A stretch of DNA of 64,000 nt from Arthrobacter sp. ISL-5 (GCF_018613835.1 NZ_JAGGPM010000008.1:49168-113167), one strand, 5' to 3'. Positions 27,442 to 37,407 are shown, counted from the stretch's first letter. Notes: a model not told the origin generated them from the sequence alone. A program made the numbers and translations.

Positions 27442-29043
27442 TTGTCTAAAGCATCTGTCCTGCCCGCGCCCGCCTTCGCTTCTGCCGTCAGCGACGTCGG
27501 CACCACCGCGGCCTCGACCCGGAACGTTCCCCGCGTCCTGGCCATCGCCGGCTCGGATCCGTCGGGCGGCGCCGGCATCCAGGCGGACCTGAAAAGCATC
27601 GCAGCCAGCGGCGGATACGGAATGGCCGCCATCACGGCCCTGACCGCCCAGAACACCAGGGGGGTGAGCGGCGTCCATGTTCCGCCGGCGCCGTTCCTGA
27701 CCGCGCAGCTGAACGCCGTCAGCGACGACATCAGCGTTGACGCCGTGAAAATCGGGATGCTCGGTGACGAGCAGGTGATCACCGCGGTCCGCAGCTGGCT
27801 GGAGAAGGTCCGTCCCGGCGTCGTGGTCCTTGATCCGGTCATGGTGGCCACGAGCGGCGACCGCCTGCTGCGGGAGTCCGCCGAGGCGGCCCTCCGCGCG
27901 CTCCTCCCGCTGGCTGACCTCATCACCCCCAACCTGGCGGAGCTGGGCATGCTGCTCGGCGAGCCTGAAGCCGTCAGCTGGTCCGAGGCACTGGAGCAGG
28001 GCAAGCGGCTCGCGGCCGGAACCGGGGCCACCGTCCTGGTCAAGGGCGGACACCTCGACGGCGATGACTGCCCCGATGCCCTGATCAACACCGGGGGCCT
28101 GCTGTCCGCCGACGTCGTGGTGGTCGACGGCCAGCGCATTCAAACGCGCAACAGCCACGGCACGGGATGTTCGCTGTCGTCGGCCATGGCAACGGTTCAG
28201 GCGCGGCTGGGGGACTGGGAAGCTTCCCTGCGGGCCGTCAAACCGTGGCTTGCCGAGGCCCTCCGCACGTCCGGGCAGCTGGAGGTGGGCAGCGGCAACG
28301 GACCGGTGAATCATTTCCACCACCTGCCGTCCGGTGGACTTACGTCCGGCGGCCTGACGCCGAGCGGCTCGACGACGGCCGCGCTGCGGCGGGAGGGCGA
28401 CTTCGCGGAGCTGCTCCGCGCCGTAGCGGCTGCCGAGCTCGAAGCAATCTTCCGCCTGGGCTTCATCAAGGGGCTGACGGACGGCACGCTTCCGGAGAAG
28501 GAGTTCGCCTACTACCTTGCCCAGGACGCCATTTACCTCAACGGCTACTCGCGCGTCCTGGCACGGGCCAGCGCCCTGGCCCCCACTGAATCCGAACAGC
28601 TGTTCTGGGCCCGGTCGGCGCAGCAGTGCCTCGAAGTCGAATCAGAGCTCCACCGCAGCTGGCTCAGCACCCGGACGGTGCAGGCGGAACTGGGCCCCGT
28701 CACGAAGGCCTACGTGGACCATCTGCTGGCTGCCTCGGCGTCCGGCAGCTACGCAGTCCTTGTGGCCGCGGTCCTGCCCTGCTTCTGGCTCTACGCCGAC
28801 GTCGGGGAGACCCTGCACGCGCAATACGTTGCAGCCGGCGCGCCTGCCGGGCACCCGTACGCCGAATGGCTGCGGACCTACGCCGACGAGGAGTTCGCCG
28901 CCGCCACGAGAAAGGCCATCGGCATCACCGACGCGGCCGGCCTCGCCGGGTCACCGGCGGAGCGGGAGGCCATGGTGACCGCCTTCCGGCAGTCCTGCCG
29001 CTACGAGGTGGAATTCTTCGACGCGCCGCGCCTCCATAGCTGA
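27442..29043 (+). CDS. thiD: ThiD-TenA fusion: HMP/HMP-P kinase with aminopyrimidine aminohydrolase
   Basis: About 530 residues. The N-terminal ThiD kinase domain (about 30-290) has AIAGSDPSGGAGIQADLK, VKGGHLDG and the GTGCSLSSA anion hole. After a Gly/Ser linker, a TenA domain (about 315-530) has YLAQDAIYLNGY (Asp), the catalytic-type Cys in LPCFWLYADVGE, and Glu in CRYEVEFFD. The fusion makes HMP-PP and recovers HMP from degraded thiamine. TTG 27442 was chosen since AAGGGA is correctly spaced; ATG 27433 in the same frame directly abuts that motif. Confidence 0.9.
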   Translation: MSKASVLPAPAFASAVSDVGTTAASTRNVPRVLAIAGSDPSGGAGIQADLKSIAASGGYGMAAITALTAQNTRGVSGVHVPPAPFLTAQLNAVSDDISVDAVKIGMLGDEQVITAVRSWLEKVRPGVVVLDPVMVATSGDRLLRESAEAALRALLPLADLITPNLAELGMLLGEPEAVSWSEALEQGKRLAAGTGATVLVKGGHLDGDDCPDALINTGGLLSADVVVVDGQRIQTRNSHGTGCSLSSAMATVQARLGDWEASLRAVKPWLAEALRTSGQLEVGSGNGPVNHFHHLPSGGLTSGGLTPSGSTTAALRREGDFAELLRAVAAAELEAIFRLGFIKGLTDGTLPEKEFAYYLAQDAIYLNGYSRVLARASALAPTESEQLFWARSAQQCLEVESELHRSWLSTRTVQAELGPVTKAYVDHLLAASASGSYAVLVAAVLPCFWLYADVGETLHAQYVAAGAPAGHPYAEWLRTYADEEFAAATRKAIGITDAAGLAGSPAEREAMVTAFRQSCRYEVEFFDAPRLHS

Positions 29044-29374
29044 CCGCGAACGGGATCCCGACCCGGTAGGATAGTCGCGCACGGTTACGGCAAGTCGGTG
29101 CGGCAGTCCTTGTGGCGCCTATCACGGACAACCCGCCGAAACCAGCCTCGTTTGCGGCCGAAGGCAAAATTAGCGTATTCTAGATCTTCGGTGCTTACGC
29201 CAACACTTGGGTTATGACCCCGGGAACCGTCCAATCGGAATAGTTCTTGGGATAGCTCACGGGTCCCCTCTGGGAATCCACGGCGTTGAGGCACAGCGAG
29301 AGCCAGGCCAAACAATTTGACCCGGGTTCCGCACGCAAATTTAGTAATAAACGTCGAGAGAAGTGAGTTCCCAA
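29044..29374 (+). other. Long 5' leader of rplU
   Basis: TAGGAT at 29067-29072 is a likely -10, giving a leader of about 295 nt before the L21 start. The region has no gene. Long leaders before rplU-rpmA often bind a ribosomal protein for autoregulation. I cannot match this one to a described L21 leader by eye. Confidence 0.45.
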
Positions 29375-29683
29375 GTGGTGTACGCGATTGTCCGCGCAGG
29401 CGGCCGCCAAGAGAAGGTTTCCGTTGGAGACTTCGTTACCCTGAACCGCGTCGCCGGTGGAGCTGGCAGCACCATTGAGCTGCCCGCACTGCTCCTGGTG
29501 GACGGTGACAAGGTCACCTCCGCAGCTGCGGACCTGGCCAAGGTAACTGTTACGGCTGAGATCCTTCAGGACCTTCGTGGTCCGAAGATCGTCATCCAGA
29601 AGTTCAAGAACAAGACCGGTTACAAGAAGCGCCAGGGTCACCGTCAGGAACTGACCAAGGTCAAGATCACCGGAATCAAGTAA
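29375..29683 (+). CDS. rplU: 50S ribosomal protein L21
   Basis: The 102-residue protein begins [19 protein letters not shown] and ends with [19 protein letters not shown], typical of L21. It binds 23S rRNA and L20. The start is taken at GTG 29375 because L21 normally begins MVYAIV; an in-frame GTG at 29363 adds four residues. rpmA follows after 60 nt and obgE after that, the usual order in bacteria. Confidence 0.95.
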   Translation: MVYAIVRAGGRQEKVSVGDFVTLNRVAGGAGSTIELPALLLVDGDKVTSAAADLAKVTVTAEILQDLRGPKIVIQKFKNKTGYKKRQGHRQELTKVKITGIK

Positions 29684-29743
29684 CCACCGGTTACTGTTCA
29701 GGTTTTCAGCAGATTCCCCAGAATTTAAAGGCAGGCATTCCAA

Positions 29744-30007
29744 ATGGCACATAAAAAAGGCGCGAGCTCCACTCGCAACGGTCGTGACTCCAACGCCCAG
29801 TACCTCGGCGTGAAGCGCTTCGGCGGCCAGGTAGTTTCCGCAGGCGAGATCATCGTCCGCCAGCGCGGCACCCACTTCCACCCCGGTGCAGGCGTTGGCC
29901 GTGGCGGCGACGACACCCTGTTCGCACTGCAGGCCGGCGCTGTCGAATTCGGCACCCGCCGCGGCCGTCGAGTCGTGAACATCGTTGCTGCTGCAGCTGC
30001 AGAGTAA
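29744..30007 (+). CDS. rpmA: 50S ribosomal protein L27
   Basis: The 87-residue protein begins with [20 protein letters not shown], the L27 N-terminal tail that reaches the peptidyl transferase centre. It has no firmicute-type cleavable extension. [20 protein letters not shown] is the conserved core. AAAGGCAG lies upstream. It is co-transcribed with rplU and ends just before a strong terminator. Confidence 0.97.
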   Translation: MAHKKGASSTRNGRDSNAQYLGVKRFGGQVVSAGEIIVRQRGTHFHPGAGVGRGGDDTLFALQAGAVEFGTRRGRRVVNIVAAAAAE

Positions 30008-30024
30008 CAACAAGATCTGAACCG

Positions 30025-30062
30025 GTGGAGCGGGCCATGATGGCCCGCTCCACTGTTCTTTT
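30025..30062 (+). terminator. Terminator after rpmA
   Basis: A perfect 13-bp stem (30025-30037 with 30041-30053), loop TGA, then TGTTCTTTT. It separates the ribosomal genes from obgE, which needs its own promoter. Confidence 0.9.
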
Positions 30063-30124
30063 AACCGCATTACAATCAATTTGGGTGTCCAAGACAGCCA
30101 GGTTAAGCACAGAGGAGATTTACC

Positions 30125-31714
30125 GTGGCGAGCTTTGTAGACCGGGTAGTACTGCACGTATCCGGCGGTACCGGCGGCCACGGCTGTGTCTCCGTCCACC
30201 GTGAGAAGTTCAAGCCGCTGGGCGGCCCCGACGGCGGCAACGGCGGCGACGGCGGCGACGTCATCCTCCGGGTTGACTTCCAGACCACCACGCTGCTGGA
30301 CTACCACCACGCCCCCCACCGGCATGCCACCAACGGCGGCCCCGGCATGGGTGACTGGCGGGGCGGCAAGAACGGCGAGACGCTCATCCTTCCCGTTCCC
30401 GACGGCACCGTCGTGAAGACCAAGGACGGCCAGGTCCTTGCCGACCTCGTGGGCGAAGGCACCGAATTCATTGCGGCCGCCGGCGGCCAGGGCGGTCTGG
30501 GCAACGCCTCGCTGTCCTCGCAGAAGCGGCGGGCGCCCGGATTCGCCCTCCTGGGCATCGAGGGCGACTCCAGCGACATCGTGCTGGAGCTCAAGTCCAT
30601 CGCCGACATCGCCCTGGTCGGGTTCCCGTCCGCCGGCAAGTCGAGCCTCATCGCGGCAATGTCCGCCGCCCGTCCCAAGATCGCGGACTACCCCTTCACC
30701 ACCCTCATCCCCAACCTCGGCGTGGTTCAGGCCGGCGAAGTCCGGTTCACCATCGCCGACGTTCCCGGACTCATCGAGGGTGCCAGCGAAGGCAAGGGCC
30801 TGGGCCACAACTTCCTCCGCCACGTGGAGCGCTGCGCCGCGTTGGTGCACGTTTTGGACTGCGGTACGCTGGAATCTGACCGCGACCCGCTCTCCGACCT
30901 CGCAATTATTGAAGCTGAGCTCGAAAAATACGCCGTTGACATGAGCTATGCCGGCACTGACGGCGAAGTTGTTCCCCTTAACCACCGGCCGCGGCTGGTC
31001 GCCCTGAACAAGGTCGATCTGCCGGACGGCAAGGACATGGCTGAATTTGTCCGACCTGAGCTGGAATCCCGGGGATACCGCGTTTTCGAAGTCTCAGCCA
31101 CCAGCCATGAGGGCCTCCGCCAGCTTGGTTTCGCCATGGCCGAAATCGTCAAGGCTGCCCGCGACACGGTGGCCGCCACACCGCCCAAGGTCCATGCTCC
31201 GATCCTCCGCCCCCGTGCGGTGAACGCGGCCGGATTCAGGATCCGCCGCGAGGAAAAGAACCTGGAGCCGCTGTTCCGCGTTCTGGGCGAGAAGCCCGTG
31301 CGCTGGGTCAAGCAGACCGACTTCACCAACGAGGAAGCCATCGGCTACCTCGCCGACCGCCTCGCCAAGCTTGGCGTGGAAAACGAGCTGTTCAAGCAGG
31401 GCGCCAAGCCCGGCGACACCGTGGTGATCGGCGAGGACGACGGCGTCGTGTTCGACTGGGAGCCGACCATGATGGCAGGTGCCGAGCTGCTCGCTTCACC
31501 GCGCGGCACCGATGTCCGCTTCGCAGACATCGGCGACCGTCCCACGCGTGGACAGAAGCGCGACGAACAGCAGGAACGCCGCGACGCCAAGGCCGCGGCA
31601 CGCGCCGAGCTGGAGGCCGAACGCAAGGCCGGGATCTGGACCGAGTCAGTCAGCGGGCGCCGCGCCGCACGGCCGCTCAAGGAGAGTGGACTGAACACCG
31701 AAAATGAGGAGTGA
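30125..31714 (+). CDS. obgE: GTPase Obg/CgtA
   Basis: The 529-residue GTPase has the glycine-rich Obg fold (1-158), a G domain with GFPSAGKSS near 167-175, DVPGLIEG as switch II, and NKVD. A C-terminal OCT domain lies around 340-430, followed by a charged extension of about 90 residues common in actinobacteria. It acts in 50S assembly and stress control. GTG 30125 follows AGAGGAG. Its stop lies inside the region before the proB start, indicating an operon with proB. Confidence 0.96.
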   Translation: MASFVDRVVLHVSGGTGGHGCVSVHREKFKPLGGPDGGNGGDGGDVILRVDFQTTTLLDYHHAPHRHATNGGPGMGDWRGGKNGETLILPVPDGTVVKTKDGQVLADLVGEGTEFIAAAGGQGGLGNASLSSQKRRAPGFALLGIEGDSSDIVLELKSIADIALVGFPSAGKSSLIAAMSAARPKIADYPFTTLIPNLGVVQAGEVRFTIADVPGLIEGASEGKGLGHNFLRHVERCAALVHVLDCGTLESDRDPLSDLAIIEAELEKYAVDMSYAGTDGEVVPLNHRPRLVALNKVDLPDGKDMAEFVRPELESRGYRVFEVSATSHEGLRQLGFAMAEIVKAARDTVAATPPKVHAPILRPRAVNAAGFRIRREEKNLEPLFRVLGEKPVRWVKQTDFTNEEAIGYLADRLAKLGVENELFKQGAKPGDTVVIGEDDGVVFDWEPTMMAGAELLASPRGTDVRFADIGDRPTRGQKRDEQQERRDAKAAARAELEAERKAGIWTESVSGRRAARPLKESGLNTENEE

Positions 31715-31724
31715 ACCCCCACAC

Positions 31725-32876
31725 GTGACCGATAATTCCGCAATTGTCATCGAGGAACCCAGAACCGACGACCGCCGCATGCTCGCCAGGGCGCGCCGCA
31801 TCGTCGTCAAGGTAGGATCGTCGTCTCTCACGAGCATTAAGGGCGGAATCTCAGAGGAAGCGCTGACCGAACTCTCGGACGCGCTGGCCGCCAAGTGCAA
31901 CGAAGGAACTGAAATCATCCTGGTTTCTTCCGGTGCCATCTCGGCAGGACTGGCGCCCCTGGGCCTGGCAAAGCGTCCTCGCGACCTTGCCACCCAGCAG
32001 GCAGCCGCCAGCGTGGGCCAGGGCCTGCTCATGGCCCGCTACACCCAGGCCTTCGGTGCCCACGGCGTGACCGTGAGCCAGGTGCTTCTGACCGCAGATG
32101 ACCTCATGCGTCGAAGCCATCACCAGAACGCGTTCCGCGCACTGAACCGTCTGCTGAACCTCGGCGTTGTGCCCGTGGTCAATGAGAACGACACCGTCGC
32201 GACCCACAAGATCCGCTTCGGGGACAACGACCGGCTCTCGGCCCTCGTTGCCCACCTGGTTCGCGCCGATGCGCTGGTGCTGCTGTCCGACGTCGACTCC
32301 CTTTATGACGGGCCGCCTTCGAAGGGCGCCAAACGGATCCCGCAGGTTGACGGCCCGCAGGACCTTGAGGGGGTGACCATCGGCAGCCCCGGCAAGGCCG
32401 GGGTGGGAACAGGCGGCATGCAGACAAAGGTGGAAGCGGCCACGATGGCTGCAGATTCCGGCATCCCGGCCCTGGTCACGTCCACGTCGAACGCCGCCGC
32501 GGCCCTTGCCGGCGAAGACGTGGGAACCTGGTTCTCCGTCAACAGCGGACGCAAGTCAGTGCGCATGATGTGGCTCGCCCACCTCGCGCACGTGCAGGGC
32601 CGGCTCATTCTTGACGACGGCGCCGTGCGGGCTGTTCGGGACAACCGCACCTCGCTCCTCCCGGCGGGGATCACGGCCGTTGAGGGCACCTTTGAAGCCG
32701 GCGACGCCGTCGAAATGGTTTCCGCGGCGGGAACCGTTATTGCCCGCGGCCTGGTGAACTATTCGTCGGCGGAACTGCCGCAGATGCTGGGCCGTTCCAC
32801 CGTGGAGCTGGGGGAGTCGCTGGGGCGGGGCTTCGACCGTGAAGTTGTTCACGTTGACGACCTGGTGCTGGTCTAG
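31725..32876 (+). CDS. proB: Glutamate 5-kinase
   Basis: The 383-residue amino-acid kinase has VVKVGSSSLTS near 28-38, VSSGAISAGLAPLG and VVNENDTVAT. A C-terminal PUA domain lies from about 285. It catalyses the first step of proline synthesis. The start is ambiguous: GTG 31725 has GGAG 13 nt upstream, overlapping the obgE stop; an in-frame ATG at 31704 lacks a site, and ATG 31782 would still keep the kinase core. Confidence 0.92.
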   Translation: MTDNSAIVIEEPRTDDRRMLARARRIVVKVGSSSLTSIKGGISEEALTELSDALAAKCNEGTEIILVSSGAISAGLAPLGLAKRPRDLATQQAAASVGQGLLMARYTQAFGAHGVTVSQVLLTADDLMRRSHHQNAFRALNRLLNLGVVPVVNENDTVATHKIRFGDNDRLSALVAHLVRADALVLLSDVDSLYDGPPSKGAKRIPQVDGPQDLEGVTIGSPGKAGVGTGGMQTKVEAATMAADSGIPALVTSTSNAAAALAGEDVGTWFSVNSGRKSVRMMWLAHLAHVQGRLILDDGAVRAVRDNRTSLLPAGITAVEGTFEAGDAVEMVSAAGTVIARGLVNYSSAELPQMLGRSTVELGESLGRGFDREVVHVDDLVLV

Positions 32877-32890
32877 CGGGCTGACTCGCC

Positions 32891-32896
32891 TAGACT
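32891..32896 (+). promoter_or_regulatory. -10 box (TAGACT) of proA
   Basis: TAGACT lies 3 nt before ATGATG (32900-32905), so transcription should begin at the second ATG. This gives proA its own leaderless promoter inside the obgE-proB-proA cluster. Confidence 0.55.
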
Positions 32897-32902
32897 TGAA
32901 TG

Positions 32903-34252
32903 ATGACTGAGGCACTGATGAACCAAGCAGCTGAGACATCTAACGACGCCACGCAGGTACCTTCCATGCCGGAAAACACCCAGCCGTCACCCGCTGAGGT
33001 CGAGGCAGCCGTCTACGCGATCGCCGACCGGTCCCGCCACGCTGCCCGCAGCATGGGCCGCGCAAACCGCGCTTTGAAGGACCGGGGGCTCCGCGCCATC
33101 GGGGCAGCCTTGCTGGAACGCAGGGATCAGATCCTTGCCGCCAACGCCAAGGACGTTGAGGCCGGCCGCGCGAACGGAACCTCGGCGGCCCTCCTGGACC
33201 GCCTGACCCTGAATGACGCCCGGATCGTGGCCCTCGCCGGAGCCCTCGAGAACCTTGCTGGCCTGCCGGATCCCGTGGGCAACGTGGTCCGCGGCCAGAC
33301 CCTGCCCAACGGCCTGCGCCTGCGGCAGGTCAACGTTCCCATGGGAGTCGTGGCCGCCATTTATGAAGCCCGCCCCAACGTGACCGTGGACATCGCCGGC
33401 CTGGCGCTGAAGAGCGGCAACGCGGTGATCCTCCGCGGCGGCACGGCCGCGGCTGCCACCAACGAGGCGCTGATCGAGGTGCTTCGCGAGGCCCTTGAAT
33501 CTGTCGGGCTGCCCGCCGACGCCGTGCAGACGGTGGACCAGTACGGCCGCGAAGGGGCCAACGTCATCATGCGCGCCCGTGGGCGCGTGGACGTGCTGAT
33601 TCCCCGTGGCGGCCGGGAGCTGATCCAGACGGTCGTGAACAACTCTTCGGTGCCGGTTATCGAAACGGGTGAGGGCAATGTCCACATCTTTATCGACGAA
33701 TCCGCCAGCGAAGACATGGCCGTGGAGATCCTCCTCAACGCCAAGACCCAGCGGCCCAGCGTCTGCAACACCGTAGAAACGCTGCTGGTCCACTCCGGTT
33801 CCACTGTCCTGCCGGCCGTGGCCGCTGCCCTCAGCAAGGCCGGCGTCCGGCTGCACGCCGATGACCGGATCCGCGCGGCCCTTCCCGCATCAGTGGAGTC
33901 CGTGCCCGCCACGGACGAGGACTGGGCCACTGAGTACATGGATCTGGACCTCGCCGTCGCCATGGTGGACAGCCTGGATGAGGCCGTGAAGCACATCCGG
34001 ACCTGGTCAACGGGCCACACCGAGGCGATCCTGACCAACGACCTCCGGAACGCTGAGCGCTTCATAGCCGAAATCGACTCCGCCGCAGTCATCGTGAACG
34101 CGTCCACGCGCTTTACCGACGGCGGCGAATTGGGACTGGGTGCGGAAGTCGGCATCTCCACGCAAAAGCTGCACGCCCGCGGACCGATGGGCCTGACCGA
34201 ACTGACCACCACCAAGTGGATCGTGCAGGGCGAGGGCCAGGTCCGCGTCTGA
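32903..34252 (+). CDS. proA: Glutamate-5-semialdehyde dehydrogenase (gamma-glutamyl phosphate reductase)
   Basis: The 449-residue aldehyde-dehydrogenase-fold enzyme has VPMGVVAAIYEARPNVT, the NADPH-binding ILRGGTAA, the catalytic cysteine in RPSVCNTVETLL near residue 290, and the C-terminal ARGPMGLTELTT. It reduces gamma-glutamyl phosphate, following ProB. The first 40 residues are not conserved in the family. ATG 32903 is chosen from the -10 position; the adjacent ATG 32900 is in frame. No ribosome binding site exists, which supports a leaderless message. Confidence 0.95.
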   Translation: MTEALMNQAAETSNDATQVPSMPENTQPSPAEVEAAVYAIADRSRHAARSMGRANRALKDRGLRAIGAALLERRDQILAANAKDVEAGRANGTSAALLDRLTLNDARIVALAGALENLAGLPDPVGNVVRGQTLPNGLRLRQVNVPMGVVAAIYEARPNVTVDIAGLALKSGNAVILRGGTAAAATNEALIEVLREALESVGLPADAVQTVDQYGREGANVIMRARGRVDVLIPRGGRELIQTVVNNSSVPVIETGEGNVHIFIDESASEDMAVEILLNAKTQRPSVCNTVETLLVHSGSTVLPAVAAALSKAGVRLHADDRIRAALPASVESVPATDEDWATEYMDLDLAVAMVDSLDEAVKHIRTWSTGHTEAILTNDLRNAERFIAEIDSAAVIVNASTRFTDGGELGLGAEVGISTQKLHARGPMGLTELTTTKWIVQGEGQVRV

Positions 34253-34331
34253 CAACGCGGTAACATAGAACAGAAGTCCTGAACGGCGGGCATTTCCGCC
34301 GTCGTCATCCTTTTTTATCCTAGGGGAGAAA

Positions 34332-34556
34332 ATGCTGCTCCAGCAGATTGCTGCGTCCGTTGCCGAACACGAAGAAAGGGCTCCGCTCTGGGCCGAGCCT
34401 TGGGTCTTTGGCCTGTCGATCTTTGCCATCCTGCTGGTCCTCATGTTCATCACACTGTCCTACACGAACATGGGCAACCGCCACTCACCGGTTGACGAGC
34501 ATTCGGACCCGCACCGCCAGCACCCCAACAAGCACGATCACGGCCAGGGCCACTAA
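34332..34556 (+). CDS. Small membrane protein with His-rich tail, 74 residues
   Basis: ATG 34332 follows TAGGGGAGAAA. The product has one transmembrane helix around 24-44 ([20 protein letters not shown]) and a hydrophilic, His/Asp-rich C-terminus. It lies between proA and nadD, where a gene of this type is usual in Micrococcaceae. Function unknown. The histidine tail could bind metal, which is inference. Confidence 0.75.
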   Translation: MLLQQIAASVAEHEERAPLWAEPWVFGLSIFAILLVLMFITLSYTNMGNRHSPVDEHSDPHRQHPNKHDHGQGH

Positions 34557-34569
34557 CATTCCCGCCGCA

Positions 34570-35229
34570 TTGCGCCACCACGGTTCGGAGCGCCGGCTGC
34601 GGCTGGGCGTGATGGGTGGGACCTTCGACCCCATTCATCACGGTCACCTCGTTGCCGCCAGCGAGGTGGCCGCGAAGTTCGCACTGGACGAGGTGGTGTT
34701 CGTTCCCACGGGCCAGCCATGGCAGAAGTCGAGCAAGAAGGTCAGCGAACCTGAGCACCGCTATCTCATGACGGTGATTGCCACGGCGTCGAACCCGCGG
34801 TTCACGGTCAGCAGGGTCGACGTCGACCGCCCAGGTCCCACGTACACGATAGACACGCTGCGTGACCTGCGCACCCAGCGGCCCGATGCCGATCTGTTCT
34901 TTATCACCGGCGCGGACGCGCTGGCGCAGATCCTGTCGTGGAAAGACATCGACGAGCTCTGGTCCCTGGCCCATTTCGTTGGAGTCACCCGGCCGGGCCA
35001 CGAGCTGGACGGCATGGGCCGGAAGGACGTCAGCCTCCTCGAGGTGCCGGCCATGGCGATCTCATCAACGGACTGCCGCGCCCGCGTGGCCGCCCACAAT
35101 CCCGTCTGGTACCTCGTGCCGGATGGGGTGGTCCAGTACATCGCGAAATATGGACTCTACGCCGCTCCGCCGGCCCAGAACAGCAAATCCGCGCTTACCG
35201 AGACAGACGATCCAGCCAGCACTGAATGA
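34570..35229 (+). CDS. nadD: Nicotinate-nucleotide adenylyltransferase
   Basis: The core starts [20 protein letters not shown], with the nucleotidyltransferase GxFDPxHxGH signature. [10 protein letters not shown] (ISSTxxR motif) lies near the C-terminus. It converts nicotinate mononucleotide to NaAD in NAD synthesis. About 219 residues from TTG 34570. The start is uncertain: no ATG precedes the signature in frame except far inside the preceding gene, and no clear ribosome binding site is seen. The next gene begins 7 nt after the stop. Confidence 0.9.
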   Translation: MRHHGSERRLRLGVMGGTFDPIHHGHLVAASEVAAKFALDEVVFVPTGQPWQKSSKKVSEPEHRYLMTVIATASNPRFTVSRVDVDRPGPTYTIDTLRDLRTQRPDADLFFITGADALAQILSWKDIDELWSLAHFVGVTRPGHELDGMGRKDVSLLEVPAMAISSTDCRARVAAHNPVWYLVPDGVVQYIAKYGLYAAPPAQNSKSALTETDDPASTE

Positions 35230-35236
35230 GTTTTAG

Positions 35237-36610
35237 ATGAGTCAGGAACAGCCACCCGTCCGCAGCCGCCGTGAACTACGGAAGGCCAGAGATGAAGCCC
35301 TGGGCAAGAACCAGGACGCCGGCACCCCGGGTGCCGGCGGGGTAGTGCCTGCCTCGAAACAGCCGGCCAAGACCGCCAAGGCCGATGCTCCGCGCACCGG
35401 CGAGACCTCACGCACTGGCAGCACATCCAACCCTGGCACCGCCAACCGTGGCAATGTCACCGGGCGTGTCCGCCGGGTGGCTCCCGGCCCCGTGGATTCC
35501 GTACCGGCCGGCTCCGCTGCCGAGCGTTCCTCCCAGATCAGGGCCCGTGACCGTGCTGCCCTGCGAACCATCAAGGAGCTGGCGGAAAAGGAAGAGCAGC
35601 TTTCCGGAGGCGGGCCGCCCACGCGCCGCCAGCTCCGGCTGATGCAGCTCAAGGAACAGACAGTCACCTCGGCCATGGCCGTGGTCCCGCCTGCAGCAGG
35701 CGGTCCCAATGCGGCGCCTGCCCAGCCTGGCGTGGCACCAAGGAAAGCTCCGGCGTCCGGTGGCGATGCTGTCCAGCAGCCTGAACAGGCCTCCGCCGGC
35801 AAGCCCGCGCCCGCCGCCAAGCCCGCATTCGCCGCCGATCCTGCGGCCGAGCAGGCCGGGCCTGCAGATGGAGAACTGCCCGACGGCATGACTGTCGAGC
35901 AGGCCCTCGTGGCTCGTGCGCTCATCGCCGAGCAGGCCAAGAACCAGCTCGCCAAGATGGAGCACATCGCGGCCACGGATCCCGAAGCCGTGGACCCGGA
36001 GATCCTGGCCGAGCAGATTGCCCTCGCTGAACGGGCGGCCGTGCTCAACAAGCGGGCCATGGCCAAGCAGAAACTGGCCGAACAGAACACCCCGGCACAA
36101 AACAGCACGGGACAGTCGCCGCACAACGGCCCGTCCACCGCCAGCAACCTCGCCATGGTGACGCCCCTGGAGTTTGTCCAGGTGCCGGGCGTCGACCGTC
36201 CGGTCATGAAGCGGCCGGCCACCTCGTACGTTCCGGTGGCGACCAACCCCGGAACGCGTGTGCCGATTCGTGGCAAACGACCGTCCAAAGCAGCCCGCTC
36301 GGCCGGCAGCGCACCGTCAACCGGCAGGTCACGGGTCATTGCCCGTGCCGAGGCCGCCGCGCGGGCCGCAGCCGGAACCCATGGAACTGCTCCAGAGAAC
36401 GCACCATGGGACGCGGAGGCCGGCGAGGACGTCACCGTCCTCCCGCCCGTGGCCGCGAAGTCCGCATACGGCCTGGATCCCCTGGATGCTTCCACGGCCG
36501 GCCTCGGCCGTGCCCACCGGCTCAGGCTCCTGCAGGTCAGCGTGCTGGCCCTGGGGGTCATCGCCCTTATCGCCGGCGTCATCATGATCATCAGCGGGCT
36601 CTCGCGCTGA
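35237..36610 (+). CDS. Low-complexity protein with C-terminal transmembrane helix
   Basis: The 457-residue protein begins with a basic region (SRRELRKARDEAL), then long Ala/Pro/Gln-rich stretches. A predicted helical segment from about 215 to 290 (AKNQLAKMEHIAATDPEAV) follows. A single C-terminal hydrophobic helix lies near 430-452 (VSVLALGVIALIAGVIMIIS). It is thus a tail-anchored cytoplasmic protein. It sits between nadD and rsfS, a position typical for this orphan family in Arthrobacter relatives. I do not recognise a domain and cannot assign a function. Confidence 0.7.
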   Translation: MSQEQPPVRSRRELRKARDEALGKNQDAGTPGAGGVVPASKQPAKTAKADAPRTGETSRTGSTSNPGTANRGNVTGRVRRVAPGPVDSVPAGSAAERSSQIRARDRAALRTIKELAEKEEQLSGGGPPTRRQLRLMQLKEQTVTSAMAVVPPAAGGPNAAPAQPGVAPRKAPASGGDAVQQPEQASAGKPAPAAKPAFAADPAAEQAGPADGELPDGMTVEQALVARALIAEQAKNQLAKMEHIAATDPEAVDPEILAEQIALAERAAVLNKRAMAKQKLAEQNTPAQNSTGQSPHNGPSTASNLAMVTPLEFVQVPGVDRPVMKRPATSYVPVATNPGTRVPIRGKRPSKAARSAGSAPSTGRSRVIARAEAAARAAAGTHGTAPENAPWDAEAGEDVTVLPPVAAKSAYGLDPLDASTAGLGRAHRLRLLQVSVLALGVIALIAGVIMIISGLSR

Positions 36611-36658
36611 CTTCAGCAAAGTTCCACCACAGGTTTTTACATCACTACAAGGAGTCCC

Positions 36659-37060
36659 GTGACTGCATCTGATTCATCCATCGCCACAGCCCGACACGCA
36701 GCGAAGGCGGCGGCCGAGAAGATCGCCCAGGACATCGTCGCCCTAGATGTCAGCGAACGCCTTGCCTTGGCAGACGTCTTCCTGATTGCCTCCGCACCGA
36801 GCGAACGCCAGGTCAACGCCATCGTTGACGGCATCGAAGAGGAGCTCATCAAGCAGGACCTTCGCCCCGTACGCCGTGAAGGCCGTTCGGCCGGCCGCTG
36901 GGTCCTGCTTGATTACTCTGACGTCGTCATCCATGTCCAGCACGAGGAAGACCGCGTCTTCTACGCCCTCGAGCGGCTCTGGAAGGACTGCCCCGTGGTG
37001 GACCTGCAACTCGGCGATGACACGTCGGCGAAGGCTGCCGTCTCGTCTGAGCAGGAGTAG
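36659..37060 (+). CDS. rsfS: Ribosome silencing factor RsfS
   Basis: The 133-residue protein begins at GTG 36659 behind AAGGAG. Family landmarks are DIVALDVSERLALADVFLIAS, ERQVNAIVDGIEEEL, GRWVLLDYSDVVIHVQHEE and FYALERLW. RsfS binds L14 and blocks subunit joining in nutrient limitation. Downstream of nadD it belongs to the usual nadD-rsfS pair, here split by the low-complexity gene. Confidence 0.95.
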   Translation: MTASDSSIATARHAAKAAAEKIAQDIVALDVSERLALADVFLIASAPSERQVNAIVDGIEEELIKQDLRPVRREGRSAGRWVLLDYSDVVIHVQHEEDRVFYALERLWKDCPVVDLQLGDDTSAKAAVSSEQE

Positions 37061-37201
37061 GACAAAAGCGAACGGCGTGAATATGCCCGATTTGGAATTT
37101 TCGGAATCGCTGTTCTAAGATATTTGAGTTGCTTCGGAGAGATCCGGACGAAAGAACGGGCCCTACGAAGAAAGTCGAAGGCGCCGAAGCGGCGAAAATA
37201 A

Positions 37202-37277
37202 GGGGCTGTGGCGCAGCTGGTAGCGCACCTGCATGGCATGCAGGGGGTCAGGGGTTCGAGTCCCCTCAGCTCCACCA
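37202..37277 (+). tRNA. tRNA-Ala(GGC), copy 1
   Basis: Acceptor GGGGCTG/CAGCTCC, anticodon arm CCTGC-ATGGCAT-GCAGG (anticodon GGC), T-loop GGTTCGAGTCC, discriminator A and encoded CCA at 37275-37277. The 76-nt sequence is identical to the copy at 38423-38498. Confidence 0.96.
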
Positions 37278-37279
37278 GG

Positions 37280-37322
37280 AAACCGCTGGAACACGACTTA
37301 GGTCTGTTCCAGCGGTTTTTCT
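37280..37322 (+). terminator. Terminator of tRNA-Ala copy 1
   Basis: A 14-bp stem (AAACCGCTGGAACA at 37280-37293 with 37305-37318) is followed by TTTTTCTTTT. Confidence 0.9.
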
Positions 37323-37407
37323 TTTGCCTCATGCCTGGGCCGGTTAGCACAGCGCCCCGCTGCCGATATGATTTCCCTGCATCAGGTGTGTTTTCAAAGG
37401 GGGAGAC

